The notes beneath the pieces were generated by a model. That model saw nothing but the letters and a program-made list of their open reading frames with translations, was not told the origin of the DNA and did no database searches. Position numbers and translations under genes: made by a program. 12,757 nt of DNA from Phoronis ovalis. Taxonomy: Eukaryota > Phoronida > Phoronidae. The stretch's first letter is position 1, and every line of letters starts with the position of its first letter. Positions 8,441 to 12,757 of the stretch are shown here, in pieces. Location of the stretch: the NCBI GenBank assembly GCA_028565635.1, contig JAOXYB010042693.1:1-12757 (forward strand). The letters are read 5' to 3'.

Positions 8441-11400
8441 TTTTATGTCTTTCACATTAAAATTCAAATGCCTCAGCGGATAACATTTATTAAATAAATC
8501 CCACACTTATTTTTTTATTATAGCCTAGTACGTGTCATGCTTTTATTAGATTGTATGTTATACTGTGGCACTTCTATTAGGAAACTGGCATCAAATTCTT
8601 GTGCTATCAGTGTGGTATTGTTTTTAAATTATTTGCAATTTTTAGAACTGAAAAACTTAAGTATCAGCTTTTTTAATGCATGTAAATTCATTAATTTTGT
8701 TATAAGCTGGTGGCTCTTTGTATTTGCCATATCCATACCATACAATTGAAGTATTGAAAACAAAAAATGACTATTGTATTGGGGTTGTTTTGTTTTGTAT
8801 AATAAAATAGTATAATATCAGTGGGTATCTTGCTGTCTAAATTGGCATGCTGACCTTTGCCATAAAAATAGGTGTGAACAGTTGTTTATGACAATGGAGC
8901 AGGTAATTGGTTTCATAAAATAAAGGCAACAAACCATTCATTACACCTCATATAGCCAAATAATTTATTTTTTTAAAATTTATGTAGTAAATTTTCTTTT
9001 GCAGTAGAAGTTGCTTAAGTTCAAATAAGCTGTATTCACTCTGGGTTTTTTCAAGTTGGTTAAAAGATGCACTGATTAGATGTTAACTTATTAATTTTTA
9101 ACTGGTTTCGAACAAGTTAATAAACTCCTAATGTAAAAACAGCTTTAGTATAAATGCTGAATTGGCCCCTTCACTAGCTTTTCCACATAGCATAACTAGG
9201 TTTATTACACATAAATAACAGATGGATAATAAAAGTGTTGGAATTGTACTGAGAAATTATAAGTTGATTGGCTGTATGTGTAACCTGGCTGGAGTTCTAA
9301 CATACAAGCTGATCTGTATATTTTGATATAAATTCAAGTGACTCTTAAAAAGATATCATAAGCAGACCCTTGAGTGTAATTACAACAAATAGATAACATA
9401 ATGTACATGCAGCTTTGTGACCACACTAGAGATATGTATAGTCAGTTATACTTTGCCTGGAGATGTGTATAATATAGTCCGTTTTACTTGTGGCATGCAC
9501 AATATTACACTATTCATACTAGATAGTTTCAAGAACTATTTAAATTGTGTAAAGAATTGGAAATAAGTGGAGCGCTTAAGAATCTTAAAAATGAGATACA
9601 AGAACAAGTAAAATGTATGCATTTGCAATGACAGTTAAAGTAGGAGGTAAATAAATGCAAAAGTAATTATGCAGACATTTCTATAAAACAAATCAAATTA
9701 TTTCTTATTTTACTTCCACTTTTTGCAATGTATGTTTAAGTCATTATCTTTCTACTTGCATATAAATATTATGGCCCATGAAGAGCTGACTTTTTATCAA
9801 AAAGTATTAAAGTGTTTTGTATTTAAACACTCGTAACAGACACGCACACTTCGCTCGTAACTTGTATCTAGGAATCTTATTTCTATGCAACCCTCATTTT
9901 TTAGGCCACACACAATTGACCATGGCCGCATGCAAGGTTAGGCACATGCACAGTTGAACCACCAATAGGTCTAAATCACAGTTCGAAATTATTACATCTA
10001 ATAGATTTAAATATATTGGAGCATGGTGCAAAAGCATCATAATAAAAAAGTGTGCACCATTTTAAAATAATTGAAAATGTGGCTACTGAATACTGTAAAA
10101 TGATTATTGATTTTCATGACATGACATTTGTTAGCACATTTATACCAGTTCTCACAGGTAACACATTATGCAACATTTTGCAGTAAAAAGAAAACAGTCA
10201 ATTTTGGTAACAAGCCTAAGTAGAAAATGTGGTTTGCATGCACACAGACTAGTTCTAAATAAAATACTTTTAAGGATAAAAAGTGCATGATACAATATAA
10301 AATGGTGTTTAGAACAACTATAGCCCATGGTTGAACTGTGTGGCATGTAAAAAGATTTAAGTGTAGGGTAAGGAAGGCCTTGAGAGATGCATATGCCATC
10401 AGTAGGAATGTACTCTGTAGTTGGAATCTCAAATACTAGAGTAATGTATGTCTAAGAAGTTCATTGAGAGGCATACAGTGTGGTTGAAATATTATTTTAA
10501 CACCATTTAAATTTGTTGTTTCAAAATTGTGTAATGTTATTTTGGAGAACGGAAAGCAGGTGCATTTATGTAGATATATGTAAAATTGTTTGGAACTACT
10601 GTGGCGCCAGTGTATTGTGTGTATGCAGCTTGTATGCACATTGTGTAAAGAAAGGTTGGATTCATACTGGTATCTAGTGCTTTTTACATAATAGAGGGAC
10701 TTTTAGGAATTGTGAGAAAAATATGTTATTTCCGAGTTTGACTACAAAATATGAATATTTCTTGATATTTTTTCAGGTAAATGGAAAGACTGACAAGGCG
10801 TGAACATTAAAAGAATTTAGGAATTGAATCAAGGTACTTGAGTGTTTCTTTATTAGAAGTGAGTTTTTTGCTATTTTACTTCAAATCAACATTTAAATAT
10901 GATGAAAGCAGTATTTTGGTTATATATTGACCTGGTAACTAGTGGCTGTTTGATTAGATTTTCTAAATCTAAAATCATCACTTATGTAAGTAAATGAAGT
11001 ACAACAGCAACTCTGCTCAAATTTAAAGTGTTCAAAATTTTGGAAACATTTATTTCACAGATTCAATAATTCCTTCTCTAGTTAGTTTCTATGAATTCTC
11101 ATAATTTGCAGTGTCAAATAATGGTAATGAAAGTTCAACAGTGCATAGAAGCTTTATTTAATATTACTGATCAATTTACAATTAGTGCTTTATGGAATGA
11201 AATTTTCTGATATTTATTTTAAGGCTCATTATATTGTCATCTCAGCTGCAGTAGCTTGTTGTTATAAATATAAGCAAGAAAATAGGGTATTGTTCTGTGC
11301 TGCAATGTAAATACTATTAACAGTTAGATGACACTGGCTTGTAATTAGAGATCATATTCTTTCAGAGTTGATTGCAATTATAGTTAGATATTAACATTGA

Positions 11401-11610
11401 TTGTAACTGCATTGGTACATGTCATACATAGTCATATACGGTTGTGTTCAACTATGTAATTTTAATAACACGGTTATATTCTATATTTTCCTATTACAGA
11501 CTTCAAAGTTTGCAGATGCAGTCAGTAGATTTTAAAGATTTAATCTATTTTTTTGTTAATCTACTTGAGGCTTCATTACTTAAAAATAGTTGCAATCACT
11601 TTATTTTCAG
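8441..11610. other. Non-coding stretch upstream of the tetraspanin, or its 5' UTR intron
   Basis: No supported coding exon. It should hold the tetraspanin promoter and 5' UTR exon if these lie within the window. A possible 57-bp untranslated exon at 10777-10833 has an acceptor (tttttcag) and a donor (AAG|gtactt), but nothing else supports it. Other items are an imperfect direct repeat near 9430-9490 (gagatatgtatagtc... and gagatgtgtataatatagtc...) and a less AT-rich patch at 9828-9990. Open frames on the minus strand at 10152-10639 look random. Confidence 0.4.
9828..9990. repeat. Less AT-rich patch with CTCGTAAC repeats, probable repeat remnant
   Basis: CTCGTAAC occurs at 9830-9837 and 9854-9861, flanking a CpG-bearing segment (acacgcacacttcg). 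After it come ggccacacac, catggccgcatgc and ttaggcacatgcacag words. Its composition differs from the AT-rich surroundings and nothing codes, so an old transposable-element fragment is the simplest reading. Confidence 0.35.
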
Positions 11611-11740
11611 TTAACCTTTCCTCAAAATGAGTTCTCGACAGAATCATGCGCGATGTATTGAGCAGAAAGAAGATGAGGATGGATGTTGTGGGCTATTTTT
11701 TCTGAAATATGTTCTCTTTATATTTAATACATTATTTTGG
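11611..11740 (+). CDS. Tetraspanin first coding exon (5' UTR 11611-11626, 38 codons)
   Basis: The exon follows a strong acceptor (ctttattttcag), so an upstream non-coding exon probably exists. ATG at 11627-11629 has A at -3, and an in-frame TAA (11612-11614) within the same exon fixes this start. It ends TTT TGG|gtaagt, a near-perfect donor, in the middle of TM1. Confidence 0.9.
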
Positions 11741-12757
11741 GTAAGTGCAGATGTAATAGTCAGAATATGTGTTTATTTGAATTTATATATAGTGGCAAGA
11801 AAGAATAAGAAACTTAGGTAACTTAATGCATAATCAGGGGTTCCTCATTTTAAGGTACTACCATAATGTTAACAGGTGCACTTTACCAAGAGCACCCCTC
11901 ATTTCCATTAGTGTGCACCTCGAAATTTATAACTTTTTATATTGTGAGCTCCAGCAGCTCGGAAGTGCTTCGGGTACATTGTGCTTGTAACGCAATGTGG
12001 TGGTGCACGTTTTAAGGAATGGGATTAATGTTAACCGAATTAGGTGAATGCAAATGGACTAGGTGCATACCAATTAACCCCTGAAAATGATTGCATAACA
12101 TGTCTGTATTTTTTGAAAATGAAATATAACTGTACTGTATCAGTTTTGTTATATGAATAGACGCTGTTAGTTTTAAACAGACTTTTTTGCAAAAAAAAAA
12201 AAAAAGGAAAACAGTGAGACATTCTGAAATTAATTCAGCACTTTGATTAGTTTTGATGTACTTCTTATACTTTGTTGATATTTATTTTCAGTTTGCTGGG
12301 ATGGTAGTTTTGGGTATAGGTATATGGACACTGATTGATAAACAACATTACATCAGCTTGTTATCTGCAAGCACTTATGTTATAACAACTTATTTATTAA
12401 TTGGTACTGGAGGTATTACTATATTTATTGGAGTTCTTGGTTGTTGTGGTGCTCTAAGAGAAAATAGGTGCTGTCTCATGACGGTAAGCTGCCTACTTTT
12501 ATGTAACTGTTAATTCATTTTAATATAGTTATTTGAAATCAGCTGCAGCACAATAGTTAAAAAACTTATATGCTTAATTTCAATTTTATTGTGCAGGCGA
12601 CCTCAGGTTCAGGGAGGAAAGTGACTACTTTCACAAAGAGTCATTGTAATCGACTAATCAGAAAGCATTATTGGCATATTTCTATACTACTAAATCTCGA
12701 GTGTCCGTCTGTCTGTCTGGATGTCTGTCACTCTTTCCACCAAATATCTTCAAAACT
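11611..12757 (+). CDS. CD151/TSPAN11-like tetraspanin, N-terminal part (3' end beyond window)
   Basis: CDS join(11627..11740, 12292..12483, continuing beyond the window); 102 residues are visible, both introns in phase 0. Tetraspanins are four-pass membrane proteins that gather integrins and other partners into membrane microdomains; CD151 relatives associate with laminin-binding integrins. Seen here: a short cytoplasmic N-terminus with C10, C20 and C21 (likely palmitoylation sites); TM1 from about 23 to 50 with the family pattern FxFNxxFW (N34) and GIGIW (46-50); a small extracellular loop with DKQHYISLLSASTY (54-67), close to the YISLL-type loop of CD151 and TSPAN11; TM2 about 68-88; and the signature GCCGALRENRC (88-98) at the inner membrane face. 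TM3, the CCG-bearing large loop and TM4 are missing because the window ends. Family assignment is firm; CD151/TSPAN11 as nearest vertebrate group is likely but made from memory. Confidence 0.92.
11834..12084. mobile_element. Candidate MITE-like element with TCAGGGGTT / AACCCCTGA ends
   Basis: TCAGGGGTT (11834-11842) and its reverse complement AACCCCTGA (12076-12084) bound about 251 bp whose composition differs from the rest of the intron. Inside, TTTTAAGG and TAATGTTAAC recur with identical 16-bp spacing at 11848/11864 and 12010/12026, and GGTGCAC/GTGCACC words recur in both orientations. CAGGGGT-type ends occur in hAT-family elements, but the flanking 8-mers (tgcataat and aaaatgat) are not a clean target-site duplication. 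There is no coding capacity. Confidence 0.4.
12191..12205 (+). repeat. Poly-A tract (15 A)
   Basis: An uninterrupted run of 15 A, preceded by ttttttgc, in the tetraspanin intron. It could be a simple microsatellite or the tail of a decayed retroposed copy; no retroposon body is recognisable upstream. Confidence 0.8.
12292..12483 (+). CDS. Tetraspanin second coding exon (64 codons)
   Basis: The exon lies between acceptor tttattttcag and donor ACG|gtaagc, with length 192 and phase 0 at both ends. It encodes the end of TM1, the small extracellular loop, TM2 and the GCCGALRENRC signature. Boundaries fall in the middle of TM1 and just after the signature before TM3, as is usual in animal tetraspanin genes. 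The frame is also open upstream of the acceptor, but that part is intron. Confidence 0.92.
12484..12757 (+). other. Start of the next tetraspanin intron (incomplete)
   Basis: It begins gtaagctgc and runs to the window end. The next expected exon (TM3, typically starting near YFxxLL) is not seen. It contains a GTCT microsatellite near its end. Confidence 0.75.
12703..12729. repeat. GTCT-type tetranucleotide microsatellite
   Basis: GTCC GTCT GTCT GTCT followed, after GGAT, by GTCTGTC. The downstream text (cactctttccaccaaatatcttcaaaa) suggests the start of a larger dispersed repeat cut by the window edge. Confidence 0.65.

Larger units (their letters stand above)
11741..12291 (+). other. Tetraspanin intron (551 bp) carrying repeat DNA
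   Basis: A GT-AG intron in phase 0, from gtaagtgcag to tttattttcag. It contains a less AT-rich block with terminal inverted repeats (11834-12084) and a 15-base A tract (12191-12205). Confidence 0.88.

Noticed and set aside
8537-8749. Plus-strand 70-residue hydrophobic frame resembling membrane segments
   Set aside because: Hydrophobicity comes from T-rich codons; no family likeness and no neighbouring exon.
9995-10000. GTTCGAA-like word in cacagttcgaaatt, considered as a tRNA or SINE B box
   Set aside because: No A box at the right distance and no cloverleaf; not a tRNA or a clear tRNA-derived SINE.
10152-10639. Three minus-strand open frames upstream of the tetraspanin
   Set aside because: Two overlap each other in different frames; none shows domain signals or coherent codon use.
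12040-12222. Minus-strand open frame ending near the poly-A tract
   Set aside because: Its F/K-rich run is just the reverse complement of the A tract, and it lies within the tetraspanin intron antisense to the gene.
12253-12291. Upstream in-frame extension of tetraspanin exon 2 with its own start codon
   Set aside because: It includes the acceptor tract tttattttcag. Joining exon 1 directly at 12292 gives the conserved FxFNxxFW...GIGIW TM1, so this part is intron.
1-12757. Search for a bacterial-style operon, CRISPR array, phage or novel defence system
   Set aside because: Split genes, metazoan tetraspanin and mollusc-like repeats show eukaryotic DNA; no regular spaced repeats or prokaryotic gene clusters.

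Overview
The window looks like AT-rich nuclear DNA of an invertebrate animal, most likely a lophotrochozoan and perhaps a bivalve or other mollusc. The support is split genes with GT-AG introns, a metazoan-type tetraspanin, and repeats that resemble common mollusc ones: a TATGCCCAT...ATGGGCATA foldback, arrays of dispersed TGACCT/AGGTCA-rich units, and GTCT-type microsatellites. The species assignment is inference. I saw no bacterial, phage, CRISPR, rRNA or tRNA features.

Two genes can be supported, arranged head to head. At the left end, on the minus strand, three exons (1400-1329, 747-664, 447-241) join in phase 0 to a complete small protein of about 120 residues. It has a short basic N-terminus, a long coiled coil that becomes a clean leucine zipper, and a distinctive hydrophobic C-terminal tail. 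I do not recognise the family. At the right end, on the plus strand, are the first two coding exons (ATG at 11627; 11627-11740 and 12292-12483) of a CD151/TSPAN11-like tetraspanin. It continues past the window; only transmembrane segments 1 and 2 and the small extracellular loop are present.

The 10.2 kb between the two start codons has no convincing complete gene. It holds low-complexity AT-rich DNA and a cluster of related dispersed-repeat units in two opposing orientations (about 6992-7550 on plus, 7866-8440 on minus), rich in AGGTCA-type hexamers. It also holds a CpG-containing patch upstream of the coiled-coil gene, a few short tandem or inverted repeats, and a 77-bp exon-like segment at 4553-4629 whose strand is unclear. 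The first coding intron of the tetraspanin holds a candidate MITE-like element of about 250 bp (11834-12084).

Nothing shows that the two genes work together. The tetraspanin would act as a membrane organiser. The coiled-coil protein is probably intracellular and forms dimers or oligomers. The most interesting items are this unrecognised zipper protein, with a possible PP1-docking motif and an unusual tail, and the opposed repeat cluster with nuclear-receptor-like half-sites.
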